DNA of 64,000 bases, taken from Streptomyces tendae (GTDB lineage Bacteria > Actinomycetota > Actinomycetes > Streptomycetales > Streptomycetaceae). The notes below the pieces were generated by a model. The model saw nothing but the letters and a program-made list of their open reading frames with translations. It had not been told where the DNA came from and searched no databases. Positions 52,819 to 60,759 of the stretch are shown here, piece after piece (position 1 is the stretch's first letter; every line of letters starts with the position of its first letter). Both the position numbers and the translations under genes were made by a program. Location of the stretch: positions 6,572,001 through 6,636,000 of the forward strand of contig NZ_CP043959.1 of assembly GCF_008632955.1 (NCBI RefSeq). Reading direction: 5' to 3'.

Positions 52819-52906
52819 CGTGCTGACCTCTTCCTTGGGTGAACGGGGGACGGGCGGGGCCTTGCGTGGGGGAAGGGGCGTGGGGAGGGGTGTGCGGGGC
52901 GGCCGG

Positions 52907-54133
52907 TCAGGTGCGCGCGGCCCGGGCCCACGCGCCGAGCACGGGGACGCACCGCTCGGCGAAGTACTCGTAGTCCTCGGCGGTGTTGTAGACGTGCGCG
53001 GACAGCCGTACGTAGCCGATGCCGTCGAAGGCGGTGAACGCGGCCTCGACGCCCAGCTCGGCGGCCACCCGGTCGCGCAGGGCGTCCGCGGCGATCCGGC
53101 TGTCGGCCAGACCGTCCGGCAGCCGCACCAGCCGCATGCCGGGCACCGGCATGCCGACGTCCACAAGGGCGTCCTCACCGGTCAGTTCGGCGACGGCGGC
53201 GCCCACGACGCGCTCCGCGTAGCCCGCCAGCTCGTCCATGTGGCGGCGGGCGGCGTCCCAGCCCCAGGTGCGGTCGACGAAGTCCAGCGCGGTCTGCGTG
53301 GCGAGGTAGTTGGTCGCGTCGACCGTGCCCTGCTGGTCGAAGCGGTCCGGGTACGGGTCGGGCGCGCCCCAGGAGTCGATCAGCGGGTGAAGGCCGTCCC
53401 GCAGCGGGCCGCGGGCCACCAGCCCCGCGGTGCCGCGTGGGGCACAGGCCCATTTGTGCAGGTTGCCGGCCCAGAAGTCGCAGGTCAGGCCGTCGAGGGG
53501 GGTGGCGAGCAGGCCGGGCGCGTGGGCGCCGTCGACGAGCAGCGGGACTCCGCGCCGCGCCGCCTCCGCGCCGATCGGTTCCACCGGCAGCCGGCGGGCG
53601 GTGGCCGAGGTGATCTGGTCGACGACCAGGAGGTCGGTGGCGTCGCCCACCTCGGCCATGACGGCCTCGTACGCCTGCTGCTCGTCCGCGTCCAGCGGGA
53701 CGTGCGCGGTGCGTACCCGGCCGCCCCAGCGGCGGGCGAGGCGTTCGGCGCCCATCGTCACGGCGCCGTAGCCGTGGTCGGTGACGACGATCTCACCGCC
53801 GGCCCGGCGCTCCAGGGAGGCGTACACGACGCTCGCCCCGGCGCTCGCGTTGGGCACCAGGGCGAGGTCGCCCGCGTCCACGCCGAGGAAGGCCGCGAGA
53901 CCGGTCCGGGCCGCCGCGAGCCGCCCCGGCAGCTCGGGGAACCACACCACCGGCGCCCGCTCCATCTCCGCCCGCAGCTCGTTCTGCCGCTCCTGGGCGA
54001 CCAGCGGAACGGCGCCGAAGGAACCGTGGTTGAGATGGCGCAGGGCGGGATCCAGCGACCACGCCTGAGCCGCCGGCCGGCCGTCGGACAGCAGCAGGGG
54101 GCGGGGGGCGGTGCTGACGTCGGTCTCGCTCAC
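52907..54133 (-). CDS. PLP-dependent class V aminotransferase (isopenicillin-N-epimerase-like)
   Basis: The GTG at 54133 has GGGAG ideally placed (408 residues); the ATG at 54157 would add 8. The PLP lysine is in DFWAGNLHKWACAPRG. Other motifs: LRHLNHGSFGAVP, DLALVPNASAGASVVYASL, LLVDGAHAPGLLATPLDGL. This subgroup includes epimerases, cysteine desulfurase-like and racemase-like enzymes acting on amino acids or amino compounds. It is probably the first gene of an operon with the ABC importer, divergent from a GntR regulator. Confidence 0.88.
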   Translation of the reverse strand: MSETDVSTAPRPLLLSDGRPAAQAWSLDPALRHLNHGSFGAVPLVAQERQNELRAEMERAPVVWFPELPGRLAAARTGLAAFLGVDAGDLALVPNASAGASVVYASLERRAGGEIVVTDHGYGAVTMGAERLARRWGGRVRTAHVPLDADEQQAYEAVMAEVGDATDLLVVDQITSATARRLPVEPIGAEAARRGVPLLVDGAHAPGLLATPLDGLTCDFWAGNLHKWACAPRGTAGLVARGPLRDGLHPLIDSWGAPDPYPDRFDQQGTVDATNYLATQTALDFVDRTWGWDAARRHMDELAGYAERVVGAAVAELTGEDALVDVGMPVPGMRLVRLPDGLADSRIAADALRDRVAAELGVEAAFTAFDGIGYVRLSAHVYNTAEDYEYFAERCVPVLGAWARAART

Positions 54134-54251
54134 ATGACTCCCATCCGCGGGGGACATCAGACCCTCGGGGACCCCGAAGGCCAAGACGTATGATGACTCG
54201 GGATGTTGGCATGGTGTTTTCGGCCATGACAAGACCTGTGACCGCCTAGAA

Positions 54252-54290
54252 ATCAGATGACTCAGAAATGTTTCACCGAAGACATCTGAT
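54252..54290. promoter_or_regulatory. Inverted repeat in the divergent GntR/aminotransferase promoter
   Basis: ATCAGATG (54252-54259) and its perfect complement CATCTGAT (54283-54290) are 23 bases apart, about two helical turns, within the 223-base divergent region. FadR-type regulators are likely candidates to bind there. Confidence 0.55.
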
Positions 54291-54356
54291 CTCTCGGCCC
54301 GCTACAGTGCACTCGGGCGGGGGCGCCGGACGCGGCCCGTCATGGGGAGGCATCGG

Positions 54357-55052
54357 ATGTCGGCAGTCGACAAGGCGTTCCACGGCCTGCGGCACATGAT
54401 CGCCACGGGGCGGCTCGGCGCCGGGGAGCGGATACCGCCCGAGGCGGACCTCTGCGAGGAACTCGGCGTCTCCCGCGGCTCGTTGCGTGAGGCGGTACGC
54501 ATGCTCGCGGCGCTGGGCGTGATCGAGCCGCGTCACGGCTCGGGCACCTACGTCTCGCAACTGCGCCCCGAGGACCTCATCGGCAGCCTCTCCCTGACCC
54601 TGCAACTGCTGCCGCTGCCGGGACTGCTGGAGGTCTACGAGATCCGCCGGGTGCTGGAGGCGCACGTCGCGGCGAAGGCCGCCGCCCGCGCCACCCCCGA
54701 GACGGTCGCGACCCTGTTCTCCCTCATCGAGGCGATGGAGGCGACGGACGACCCCGCCGAGGCGTCCGACCTCGACCACCGCTTCCACGCGGAGATCGCC
54801 CGCGCGGGCGGCAACCCCACGCTGGCCTCCCTGCTCGCGGTGTTCCGTGCCCGCTCCCGCAAGTACCAGGTGTTCACCCTCCCCGAGGGTCCCGAGCTGC
54901 GCCGCAGGAGCGACGCCGACCACCGCGTCCTGGCCACCGCGATCGCCGACCGCGACCCGGGCCAGGCCGCCGGCGCGGCGGAGGCCCATGTCGCCCAGAC
55001 GGAACGGTGGCTTCGGGCACTGATGCCGCCGGTGGAGGACGACGAGGTCTGA
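54357..55052 (+). CDS. FadR-subfamily GntR regulator
   Basis: The ATG at 54357 follows GGGGAGG; 231 residues. Winged HTH: FHGLRHMIATGRLGAGERIPPEADLCEELGVSRGSLREAVRMLAALGVIEPRHGSGTYVS. The FCD sensor domain (residues 85-220) has the metal-binding pattern D..FH...A.A.GNP and two late His residues (DADHRVLATAI, AEAHVAQTERW). FadR/FCD regulators usually sense organic acids or sugar acids and repress the divergent operon, here the aminotransferase and ABC importer. Confidence 0.92.
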   Translation: MSAVDKAFHGLRHMIATGRLGAGERIPPEADLCEELGVSRGSLREAVRMLAALGVIEPRHGSGTYVSQLRPEDLIGSLSLTLQLLPLPGLLEVYEIRRVLEAHVAAKAAARATPETVATLFSLIEAMEATDDPAEASDLDHRFHAEIARAGGNPTLASLLAVFRARSRKYQVFTLPEGPELRRRSDADHRVLATAIADRDPGQAAGAAEAHVAQTERWLRALMPPVEDDEV

Positions 55053-55060
55053 CCCGCGTC

Positions 55061-57307
55061 TCAGATCAGGGCGCGGAGCAGGTACGGGTTCGCCGTGGCG
55101 CGGACCGGGAGGCCGAGGGCGCCGTTGGCCACCGCCAGGGTGACCGCGTACGAGGCCACCGCGCGGCGGACGTTGGGGGCGTCCAGGCTCGCTCCCGTGA
55201 CGATCCGGTCGAGGTCGATGTACGCGGAGCGGACGGTCTCCAGCCGGCGGTAGACCTGCCAGTCCTTGCGCCAGTCACGCGTGTACGCGGACGGCAGCAC
55301 GCGTTCCCAGCGGCGGAACATGCGGACGCGGATCTCCGGGCGGGTCGGCGTGAGGTGCATGTGCCGGACCAGGTCGTACAGGGGATCGCCGATCAGGGCC
55401 ATCTCCCAGTCGATGATGGTCAGCCCGCCGGAGTCGTCCCGGCGTACCAGGTTCCACGGGTTGAGGTCGCCGTGCAGCAGGGAGGGCTCCCGGTGGCTGA
55501 CCTCCTGCCGCGAGAGGATCTGGTTCAGCCGTACGGCGTCCGGGAGGCCCAGCTGCCGGGCGAGCTGCTGCGTCTCCCTGGGCAGCGCGCCGACCAGGCG
55601 GACCAGCTCGTCCTTGAGCCAGCGGTGGAAGCCGGGTTCGCCCGCCGTCGGGTCGAGGTGCGTGTAGTCCACCCCGGTCAGCGCGCACAGCTGGTCCACC
55701 AGCCCGTCGGCCTCGTGCGGCAGCAGGCCGTTCACGGGGTGGTCCGGGGGGCTGTCCACGTCCCGCGGGCCCACGTAGGTGTGGATGGCGAAGGTGTCGT
55801 CCGGATAGGTCTCGCCCAGCGCCAGGGCCCGGGGCGCGTGCACGGCGACCCTGGCCTCCTCGATGCCGCGCAGCACGGCGTGCTCGCTGAGGAAGTGCGG
55901 CTCGCGCCGGGTGACGTCGGGCAGCCTGCGCCGTACGACGACGGGGTAGTCCACGCCCGGGACGCGCACCACGGTGTTGAGGTGGGCGGTGCCCTTGAAC
56001 ACCAGACGGGCGGGGGCCGCGCCCTCCACGGACAGCGCGGCCGGCACGGCGGCCTCGCCGAAGTCCTCCGGTAACGGCAGACGCGGGTCGGGCTTCCAGC
56101 CGAACGTCTGGCCGCCGTGCCCGCCGTGCCCGCCCCGGCGCGAGGTCAGCCAGCGGAACAGGGCGCGCTCGATCTCCCGGGGCCCGGGCACGTTCCGCAG
56201 GTGGAGCGGTCCCGCCGCCGCCTGCAGCGCCCGGTCCACCTCCGCCGTCGCCTCGTCCAGGGTCTTCTGGGAGAACGCCTGCTCCAGGGACTGCGCGGCC
56301 CGCATCACGTCGGGGAAGACCGACTGCGCGCGCTCGAAGTCGAGGTAGTGCTGCAGGTCCTTCGCCAGCCCGTTCACCGCGGCGGGCCGGATCCCGCGCA
56401 TGGCTCCCTCCCAGGCGGCGATCACCTCCGGCCACTGGTGCTCCGGGTACCGCATGCGCACCAGGTGGGTCGCCAGGTCGTGGAGGGGGTCGCCGTAGGT
56501 CGCCAGCTCCCAGTCGACGCAGATCAGCGGGAGCGAACCGCCGTAGGAGACGATCACGTTGTCCCGGTGCAGGTCGGCGTGGAGCAGGCTGTACGGCCGG
56601 CGGGCCATGACGGGGGTCCGCCCGGCGAGCCGGACCAGGGCGTCCTCCGGGATGCCCAGCGCCGCGAACAGCCCACCGAACACGGTCCAGTTGGGCCGGC
56701 GGATCTGCCGGTCCGCGAGGTCCGCCAGCGTACGCAGGAACCCCTGGCTGTCGGTGTCGTTGCGGGGCCAGCAGGCAGGCAGCGGCGGCAGACTGCTGCG
56801 CCGCACCTGGGCCATCTGGGCGAGCAGCCCGGTCAGCGCCCTGATGATCAGGGTGTCGAGCGGTTTGCCGTTGCCGCAGACGCTGGAGAGGGGCACGCCC
56901 TCCACATAGCTGTGGACGGCGAACCCCGGCCCCTTGGCGAGGCACTGCGGCACATGCGGCAGGACACCCTTGACCGCCCCGAGGATCTCGTCCTCGTTCT
57001 CCCAGGTCCTGATCACCACCGGCAGCGCCTCGGCCCGGCGGACGCGTACCGTCACCGACGTCCCGGGCTCCCGGCCCAGCAGACGCGCCTCCGCCTCACG
57101 CAGCTCCAGCACGAAGTTCTGGTTGTGGTGGCCGCTGCTGACCGCCCCGCACCGGGTGGCGTGCTCCACGAAGTCCCGGAGCCGGTCGTCCGGCGTGGTG
57201 GGCACCCCGCGAACCGGTCGGGGAAGGGGTGGTGCGCCCACTGGCCGCTCCGTGAGGTACGAGGGAGTCCACAACTGACGGTAGGCATGCCGCCTCCGCT
57301 TCCGCAT
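55061..57307 (-). CDS. Tandem double-APH-kinase protein
   Basis: A 748-residue cytosolic protein with two complete aminoglycoside-phosphotransferase-type kinase domains. First domain (about residues 40-350): catalytic loop LLHADLHRDNVIV and metal segment ICVDWELATYGDP. Second (about residues 420-715): LLHGDLNPWNLV and TIIDWEMALIGDP. Each has its own N lobe (VVIRTWENEDEIL; PVVVRRRLPDVTR). No membrane or DNA-binding part is present. Two active-looking kinases in one chain are rare in this family; it may be a self-duplication with two substrates. The start at 57307 overlaps a perfect GCATGCC/GGCATGC inverted repeat and lacks a ribosome site. It is convergent to the FadR gene and lies downstream of the first of three paralogous GntR regulators. 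Confidence 0.85.
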   Translation of the reverse strand: MRKRRRHAYRQLWTPSYLTERPVGAPPLPRPVRGVPTTPDDRLRDFVEHATRCGAVSSGHHNQNFVLELREAEARLLGREPGTSVTVRVRRAEALPVVIRTWENEDEILGAVKGVLPHVPQCLAKGPGFAVHSYVEGVPLSSVCGNGKPLDTLIIRALTGLLAQMAQVRRSSLPPLPACWPRNDTDSQGFLRTLADLADRQIRRPNWTVFGGLFAALGIPEDALVRLAGRTPVMARRPYSLLHADLHRDNVIVSYGGSLPLICVDWELATYGDPLHDLATHLVRMRYPEHQWPEVIAAWEGAMRGIRPAAVNGLAKDLQHYLDFERAQSVFPDVMRAAQSLEQAFSQKTLDEATAEVDRALQAAAGPLHLRNVPGPREIERALFRWLTSRRGGHGGHGGQTFGWKPDPRLPLPEDFGEAAVPAALSVEGAAPARLVFKGTAHLNTVVRVPGVDYPVVVRRRLPDVTRREPHFLSEHAVLRGIEEARVAVHAPRALALGETYPDDTFAIHTYVGPRDVDSPPDHPVNGLLPHEADGLVDQLCALTGVDYTHLDPTAGEPGFHRWLKDELVRLVGALPRETQQLARQLGLPDAVRLNQILSRQEVSHREPSLLHGDLNPWNLVRRDDSGGLTIIDWEMALIGDPLYDLVRHMHLTPTRPEIRVRMFRRWERVLPSAYTRDWRKDWQVYRRLETVRSAYIDLDRIVTGASLDAPNVRRAVASYAVTLAVANGALGLPVRATANPYLLRALI

Positions 57308-57446
57308 GCCGGAAAGGCATGCGCCGGACAGGGTGTCACCCGTGTGCCCGAATCGCGGAAGCCCGTCCCAGTGGCGGATGTGCTCCCTGGTACGAACAGG
57401 GGGAGAGCGATGCTCAATCGGTGGCCGGAATGCTACAGCACGGCGG

Positions 57447-58322
57447 TCACTCCGAGAGGAGGTTCCAGACCGAGTCGAACCACTGCTGCATGCTGTCGAC
57501 GAACACGGCTCCCGGAGCGGCGGAATCTCCCGGTTCCTTCACGTGATGGGTGAGCGTGGCGCCCAGTCCCAGCACGTCCAGGGCGGTCACCACCTCGCCC
57601 CGCTCCAGCTCCAGCGGCCGCTCGATGATCTCGTACATGCCGTGCAGCACCTCGACCGCGTTGAACAGGTACAGCTTGAAGGTCGGCGTCAGCGGGGTGT
57701 GCCGGATCCGTACGTCGACGGACGGGACCAGCTGCTCGGTCTGCAGATCCCTGAGTGCCCCCACCAGGGAGGTGGTGTGCGACTCGGTGATGATCCGCAG
57801 CCGCTCCCGCAGCCGGGGGTCGTCCCGGTCGTCCTTGACCCTCGGATACGGCAGCGGCAGCGACGGGTCCGGCAGGAGCATACGGAGAGTGATGCGCTGG
57901 GGCGAGATGAAGCCACCGCGGATGCGCTCCGACTGGAGCCGGATGTGCGCGTCCAGCGATTCCGAGGTCAGCGTGTAGACGTCGAGCGTGACCTCGGGCT
58001 GTTCGAAGGCCTCGCTGATGAAGGGGGCCAGCGTCACCTGGCCGTGCAGCCGGGTCGCCTTGGGCGCCGAGGACTGGATGCGCTGCGTCTTGACCACCCG
58101 CGAGCCGCTGCCCCGACGGGACTGGATCCAGCCCTCGCTCACCAGGTCCCGCAGCGCCCGCTGCACCGTGTCACGGGAGACGCCCAGCTCCACGGCGAGG
58201 GCTCGCTGCGCCGGCAGGAACGAGCCGAGGGGATAGACGTGGCCTATCCGCGCGCGCAGCTCGTCGGCGACCCGCTGGGCCTCCCGCCCGCCGCCGCCTG
58301 CCTCGCCCTGCCGTCCGGCCAC
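57447..58322 (-). CDS. GntR-type regulator A with unusual C-terminal domain
   Basis: The GTG at 58322 is inferred from a TACGTT -10 six bases upstream, the same layout as paralogues B and C (leaderless); 291 residues. HTH: QRVADELRARIGHVYPLGSFLPAQRALAVELGVSRDTVQRALRDLVSEGWIQSRRGSGSRV. The C-terminal domain of about 200 residues is not UTRA or FCD; it carries VDVRIRHTPLTPTFKLYLFNAVEVLHGMYEI, which resembles a degenerate phospholipase-D HKD strand without the His. It is the most divergent of the three. Half-sites AACCAAC (58355) and GTTGGTT (58391) lie upstream. Confidence 0.82.
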   Translation of the reverse strand: MAGRQGEAGGGGREAQRVADELRARIGHVYPLGSFLPAQRALAVELGVSRDTVQRALRDLVSEGWIQSRRGSGSRVVKTQRIQSSAPKATRLHGQVTLAPFISEAFEQPEVTLDVYTLTSESLDAHIRLQSERIRGGFISPQRITLRMLLPDPSLPLPYPRVKDDRDDPRLRERLRIITESHTTSLVGALRDLQTEQLVPSVDVRIRHTPLTPTFKLYLFNAVEVLHGMYEIIERPLELERGEVVTALDVLGLGATLTHHVKEPGDSAAPGAVFVDSMQQWFDSVWNLLSE

Positions 58323-58493
58323 GCCCACAACGTACCGCTTTCGGTCCACCGGCAAACCAACCGTCCACAACTCCCTTGTCGCGCACGACCGTTGGTTAAG
58401 GGATCAACCGGGCCGGGCAGACACCCCTCAGGCCAACCAGTCCAATTGGACGACGAGTTGAGCGCTGACGGAAAGTGGAAGGGAGATGGTCCG

Positions 58494-58679
58494 ATGATGG
58501 CCCGGCTCGAACTGCTCTCGGCGCTCGGGGAGCTGTCGTTGAGCCTGCTGACCGAGGACCGCCTGGGCATGGCCGGTCTGGTCCTGCTGTTCCTCGTCGG
58601 TGTGGGCGTCCGCGCCCGCCGTGAAGGGCTCGCCGTCGGGGCGGCCGTGCTGCTCACCGTGCTGATGATTCAGGCCTGA
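58494..58679 (+). CDS. Micro membrane protein A (61 aa)
   Basis: The ATG at 58494 follows GGAAGGGAG. Two hydrophobic helices: LGMAGLVLLFLVGVGV and GLAVGAAVLLTVLMIQA, with an ARREG turn between that should face the cytoplasm. It shares with micro proteins B and C the pattern G-x-x-G-[LI] ... VGx-ARx ... GAVLL, so the three are paralogues. It is transcribed away from regulator A and overlaps the convergent HAD gene by 10 bases. Confidence 0.75.
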   Translation: MMARLELLSALGELSLSLLTEDRLGMAGLVLLFLVGVGVRARREGLAVGAAVLLTVLMIQA

Positions 58680-59425
58680 CGCCGCTCCCGCACCGCCTTC
58701 AGCACCGGCTCCAGCGAGTCGACGACCGTCCTCGCCCCCGCGTCCCGCAGCAGCTTGCCCTTGCGTTCGTTGCGGGCGTAGCCGAGGAACGGGACACCGG
58801 CGGCCCGGGCGGCCAGGAAGTCGGAGGGGGTGTCGCCGATCATCAGGGCGGTCGACGGGGCGGCGCCCATCGCGTTGAGGGCCCGGTTGATGCAGTGCGG
58901 GTGCGGCTTGAGGTACCGCAGTTCCTGGGTCCGGCCGTAGATGTGGGGGGCGAAGCAGGACAGCAGGCCGCGCGAGGTCAGGTACTCGCGCGCCACCTGG
59001 GGTGAGTTGTTGGTGGCGACGGCCAGCCGTGCGCCCACCGCGGTCCAGGTACGGACCAGCGGATCGGCGTACGGCGTGGGCATCGCGGAGGCGGTGGCCT
59101 TCAGCTCCTCCTTGGTGAGCCGCTCCTCGAGCTCCTCGACCAGGTCGCTGCCGGGGTGCCGGTCGTCCACGGCGCGCAGCACGGCGTGCGGGTCGAGGGA
59201 CTCACGTTCGGTCTCGTTGAGCAGGCCGTGCAGGCCCTGCCCCTCCAGCCACTCCACCAGGTCCCGCGCCACGCGTTCCGCGGAGTGGCCCGCGAACAGG
59301 CGGCAGACGGGACCGTCGAAGTCCCACAGCACGACCCGGGCACCTTCGATCAGGTCCCGCAGGTCGTCCGGTTCCGTCCCGGTCTCGGCTGTCACCACTT
59401 CGGTCTGCTGCGTCTCAGAAGTCAC
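58670..59425 (-). CDS. HAD-family hydrolase coupled to regulator B
   Basis: The GTG at 59425 overlaps the stop of regulator B by one base (TAGTG), so translation is coupled; 251 residues. HAD motifs: VVLWDFDGPVCRLFAG (I, nucleophile Asp), LAVATNNSPQVA (II), LKPHPHCINRAL (III Lys) and ALMIGDTPSDFLAARAAGVPFLGY (IV). The cap is helical (residues 50-130, subtype C1), as in phosphoglycolate phosphatase. It should be a cytosolic small-molecule phosphatase. The neighbouring tandem kinase could provide the opposite reaction, an inference from context only. Confidence 0.86.
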   Translation of the reverse strand: MTSETQQTEVVTAETGTEPDDLRDLIEGARVVLWDFDGPVCRLFAGHSAERVARDLVEWLEGQGLHGLLNETERESLDPHAVLRAVDDRHPGSDLVEELEERLTKEELKATASAMPTPYADPLVRTWTAVGARLAVATNNSPQVAREYLTSRGLLSCFAPHIYGRTQELRYLKPHPHCINRALNAMGAAPSTALMIGDTPSDFLAARAAGVPFLGYARNERKGKLLRDAGARTVVDSLEPVLKAVRERRQA

Positions 59426-60303
59426 TAGGAGAGTGTCAGGTCCGTCGTGATGGTTTCCCAGAGGGCGTCGAACCACTTCTGGGATTCCTCCACGAACGCC
59501 CGGTCCCGCTGGCCGCCCCGCTTGGCGAAGGAGAAGAGGAGGGACGCGGAGCCCAGGGCGTCGTACATCTCCAGCGTCCGGCTCTCCCACTCCTCCTCGC
59601 GCCGGGTCAGCATGTAGTAGCCGATCAGCGCCTCCTCGCCGTTGAGCAGGTACAGCTTCACCGGCGGGGTGAACGGCAGCGCCCGGAAGGACACCCGCAC
59701 GTCGATGCCGTGCGTGGCGCGCAGCGCCTGCAGGTTGTGCTGGAGCACGCGGGCCTGGGAGTTGCGCTGGGCCAGCCAGCGCTCGTGCACCGGGTCCTCG
59801 TCGCCCGCGTCGCGGCCGTCGACCGGCACCGGGAAGGCGAGGTTGATCCGGCGGGACGGCAGCATGATGCGGACGTCGATCACCTCGGGGCGGATGCGGC
59901 CCTCGTGGATCTGCCGGACCGGCTCGCCGACCGCCAGCATGAAGCTTTCGGCGGTCAGGCACACCGCGTCGATCCGCACCCGGGCCGTGGAGAAGGCGTC
60001 CGTCAGCCGGGGCGCGAGGCCCACCATGGTCGGCTGCGGCTCCTCCCGGGCGGGGGCGGGGGCGGCGATCCGCGGCGGGCTGCCCTTGCTGACGTTGCTG
60101 AGCAGGCCGTCGTCCTGGAGGGCGCGCAGGGCCTGGCGGACGGTGCCGCGCTCCACGCCGAACTCCTCGGCCAGCTCGGCCTGCGTGGGCAGGCGGTCGC
60201 CGGCCTTGAGCTCACCCCCGCGGATGCGTTCCCGCAGGATGTCGGCGATCTCCTGGGCCGAGAGCCTGCTGCTGCCGTTCACTGACACGTTCTCCTGGGC
60301 CAC
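59425..60303 (-). CDS. GntR-type regulator B with unusual C-terminal domain
   Basis: The GTG at 60303 lies 6 bases after a TAGCGT -10, giving a leaderless message; 292 residues. HTH: SAQEIADILRERIRGGELKAGDRLPTQAELAEEFGVERGTVRQALRALQDDGLLSNV. C-terminal domain: RIDAVCLTAESFMLAVGEPVRQIHEG, then DVRIMLPSR, HERWLAQRNSQARVLQHNLQALRATHGIDVRVSFRALPFTPPVKLYLLNGEEALIGYYML and a C-terminal FVEESQKWFDALWETI. It is about 60 percent similar by eye to regulator C across its length. It starts an operon with the HAD gene and is divergent from micro protein B. Confidence 0.86.
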   Translation of the reverse strand: MAQENVSVNGSSRLSAQEIADILRERIRGGELKAGDRLPTQAELAEEFGVERGTVRQALRALQDDGLLSNVSKGSPPRIAAPAPAREEPQPTMVGLAPRLTDAFSTARVRIDAVCLTAESFMLAVGEPVRQIHEGRIRPEVIDVRIMLPSRRINLAFPVPVDGRDAGDEDPVHERWLAQRNSQARVLQHNLQALRATHGIDVRVSFRALPFTPPVKLYLLNGEEALIGYYMLTRREEEWESRTLEMYDALGSASLLFSFAKRGGQRDRAFVEESQKWFDALWETITTDLTLS

Positions 60304-60325
60304 GACCAAACGCTACAACTGTGAT

Positions 60326-60405
60326 CCATCTATGGGGAGTTGTTTGAAAGTTGTTTTGGAGTAGGAACCAAGTGGGGACAACATAGATGGAGTTGGTTGC
60401 CAACT
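60326..60405. promoter_or_regulatory. Operator cluster between regulator B and micro protein B
   Basis: CCATCTATG (60326-60334) and its perfect complement CATAGATGG (60382-60390) are 47 bases apart, and AGTTGGTTGCCAACT (60391-60405) abuts the second arm. The first arm overlaps the -35 of regulator B. The 15-base element recurs upstream of regulator C. Confidence 0.65.
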
Positions 60406-60516
60406 TGGTGGAGTTGGCGGAGGTTACGGTTCCGCTCATTTCACCGCCGCAGGGCCGCCACGCCGTCACCACCGCACCTCCGTCCCGCCCCACCGTTGGC
60501 CCGAAGGGGGAACACC

Positions 60517-60705
60517 ATGCCCGTCATCGCCCTGATCTCCGCCGTGGTCGTCGTCACCGTCGAGCAGCTCGCGCAGTGGAGGTACGGCGCCGCCGGCCTC
60601 CTCGGGCTGCTGCTGGTCACCGTCGGCATCCACGCCAGACGGCCCGGCGTCAGCTCGGCCGGAGCGGTGCTGCTCGCGCTGCTCGTGGCCCGCCCCGCCC
60701 TGTGA
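60517..60705 (+). CDS. Micro membrane protein B (62 aa)
   Basis: The ATG at 60517 follows GAAGGGGG. Three hydrophobic stretches: VIALISAVVVVTVEQL, GAAGLLGLLLVTVGI and SSAGAVLLALLVARPAL; a WRYG motif before the middle helix and HARRPG after it. It is a clear paralogue of C (EQL.QW[RK]YG..G[IL]) and a more distant one of A. It is divergent from regulator B with the operator cluster between. Its function is unknown. Confidence 0.78.
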   Translation: MPVIALISAVVVVTVEQLAQWRYGAAGLLGLLLVTVGIHARRPGVSSAGAVLLALLVARPAL

Positions 60706-60759
60706 CCGGACCACCCGGCAGCGTGCCCGGCCGGCCCGGACCGAACCCCGTGGGAGACG

